Origin: Oscillospiraceae bacterium
GTDB taxonomy: Bacteria; Bacillota; Clostridia; Oscillospirales; Acutalibacteraceae
Direction: 5' to 3'
DNA: 64,000 nt
Assembly (NCBI GenBank): GCA_015066175.1
Contig: SVOW01000002.1
Span: 62,001 to 126,000 of the forward strand
Of this stretch, positions 63,398-64,000 are shown in pieces (within the stretch, counting starts at the first letter, position 1; each line of letters starts with the position of its first letter). Position numbers and translations under genes: made by a program. The notes under the pieces are model-generated. The model had not been told where the DNA came from. It searched no databases and saw only the letters and a program-made list of their open reading frames with translations.

Positions 63398-63836
63398 TCT
63401 CAGAATGAAAAAACGCGTAAATTCACTGAACAGTCTTATTATATTGATTGAGAGTATAAATTCGCAAATTTCATTTTCTCAGAAAAATATTATGCAGATT
63501 ATTGAAGAGTCTGTTTCTGATGGCAAAAAAGATTTAAAAATGATAAGTGAATTAATAAAAAGACAGGATTCCGATTTTGCTGAAAACTGGAAAAAAACAG
63601 TTGAACTTTTCGGCAAAGATGATTGCCTTAATAGCGAAGATAAAAAGATTTTGTGTTCATTTGGCAATGAATTGGGTGTTACAGATTTAGAAGGGCAGAG
63701 TAATAATTGCCGGTTACATATAGATTTGCTGAAAAAACAGTTGGATTCAGCTGTTAAAACTGTCAGAGAAAAAACAAGAATGAATACTGCAATCAGTTTG
63801 TTTCTTGCTTCTGTTTCAGTAATAATTTTTTATTGA
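63333..63836 (+). CDS. spoIIIAB: Stage III sporulation protein AB
   Basis: A 167-aa membrane protein of the SpoIIIA complex. It has an N-terminal helix (LKLTALIILAITFLLTGQYV) followed by RMKKRVNSLNSLIILIESIN, a helical cytoplasmic-type domain, and a C-terminal helix (ISLFLASVSVIIFY), as in the family. Its ATG has AGGGGAAAA upstream, so the start is well supported even though it lies 65 bases inside spoIIIAA, more overlap than usual. Confidence 0.92.
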   Translation: MLKLTALIILAITFLLTGQYVNLRMKKRVNSLNSLIILIESINSQISFSQKNIMQIIEESVSDGKKDLKMISELIKRQDSDFAENWKKTVELFGKDDCLNSEDKKILCSFGNELGVTDLEGQSNNCRLHIDLLKKQLDSAVKTVREKTRMNTAISLFLASVSVIIFY

Positions 63837-63848
63837 GGAATTGTAAAT

Positions 63849-64000
63849 ATGGGATTTGAAATTGTAATAAAAGTTGCTGCAATCGGCTTGCTTGTGGCAG
63901 TTATAAATCAGGTTTTATCAAAATGTGGCAGGGATGAATATGCAATGTTGGTTACTCTTGCAGGGATTCTCGTGATAATTATGATGATGTTGCCATACAT
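63849..64000 (+). CDS. spoIIIAC: Stage III sporulation protein AC, cut by the window end
   Basis: The first 50 codons of a small membrane protein (family length about 65 aa). They read a helix with VIKVAAIGLLVAVINQVLS, then the family-typical KCGRDEYAMLVTLAG turn, and the start of a second helix. SpoIIIAC is a two-helix subunit of the SpoIIIA channel. It follows spoIIIAB by 12 bases with a GAGGAA site. The remaining codons are outside the window. Confidence 0.9.
   Translation, partial: MGFEIVIKVAAIGLLVAVINQVLSKCGRDEYAMLVTLAGILVIIMMMLPY

Noticed and set aside
1..64000. CRISPR arrays, tRNA or rRNA genes, insertion sequences, phage genes
   Set aside because: No regularly spaced repeats, cloverleaf, rRNA-like stretches, transposase or integrase motifs were seen on either strand.

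Overview
The window reads as a chromosomal segment of an anaerobic, endospore-forming, low-GC Firmicute, most likely an uncultured gut Clostridia of the Ruminococcaceae/Oscillospirales type. The evidence is spoIIGA-sigE, an alpha/beta-type SASP, the start of the spoIIIA operon, a class III (oxygen-sensitive) ribonucleotide reductase, a T-box in front of alaS, CdaA/CdaR, and AT-rich intergenic DNA with near-consensus sigma-A promoters. No rRNA, tRNA, transposase, integrase or CRISPR array was seen. The region is mostly core metabolism with a few accessory islands.

Layout. 1-4.0 kb: end of a Cys-rich tandem zinc-knuckle protein, a YfcC-type transporter (minus strand), and a membrane-anchored zinc-ribbon/C-type-lectin protein. 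4.1-9.4 kb: spoIIGA-sigE, then an MBOAT/DHHW O-acylation pair and a DEDDh exonuclease. 9.5-12.7 kb (minus): SASP and the asd-dapA-dapB lysine/diaminopimelate operon. 12.8-16.3 kb: queA-tgt (queuosine), a lipoprotein, and a Cys-rich coat-like protein (minus). 16.4-22.5 kb: NrdR-box-controlled nrdD with a fused redoxin domain, a macrodomain protein, a second zinc-ribbon membrane protein ending in a DUF6273-like domain, and a VWA protein. 22.6-28.3 kb: pyrC-K-D-F-E-B-I behind a candidate attenuator. 28.4-40.4 kb: purE-F-M-N-O-H'-glyA-purD-purL behind a ZTP riboswitch. 40.4-43.4 kb: DEAD-box helicase and a secreted lipase. 43.6-51.2 kb: T-box, alaS, HIT protein, comEC, holA, rnmV, ispF. 51.3-52.7 kb: DUF3343 plus a cysteine-desulfurase-like enzyme. 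52.7-54.9 kb: cdaA-cdaR. 55-62.3 kb: a membrane-anchored protein, a lysophospholipase-like hydrolase, a two-component system and a YfhO-type membrane protein. 62.4-64 kb: spoIIIAA-AB-AC, the last cut by the window end.

How the genes work together. The two nucleotide operons give most of de novo UMP synthesis (carAB not in the window) and most of IMP synthesis (purC, purB not in the window). In the purine operon the usual bifunctional PurH is replaced by a PurO-type cyclohydrolase plus a stand-alone AICAR transformylase, and PurF lacks the N-terminal catalytic Cys. SpoIIGA would process pro-sigma-E, which would in turn be expected to drive spoIIIA.

The most intriguing accessory signal is a pair of paralogues (2208 and 20295) that share a promoter, zinc ribbon, membrane anchor and stalk domain but carry different C-terminal domains. 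One is a C-type lectin with intact EPN/WND motifs. The other is a GC-rich DUF6273-like tail whose variable-looking codons are almost all NNY, as expected for a diversity-generating-retroelement variable region. No reverse transcriptase or template repeat is in the window, so this remains a hypothesis.
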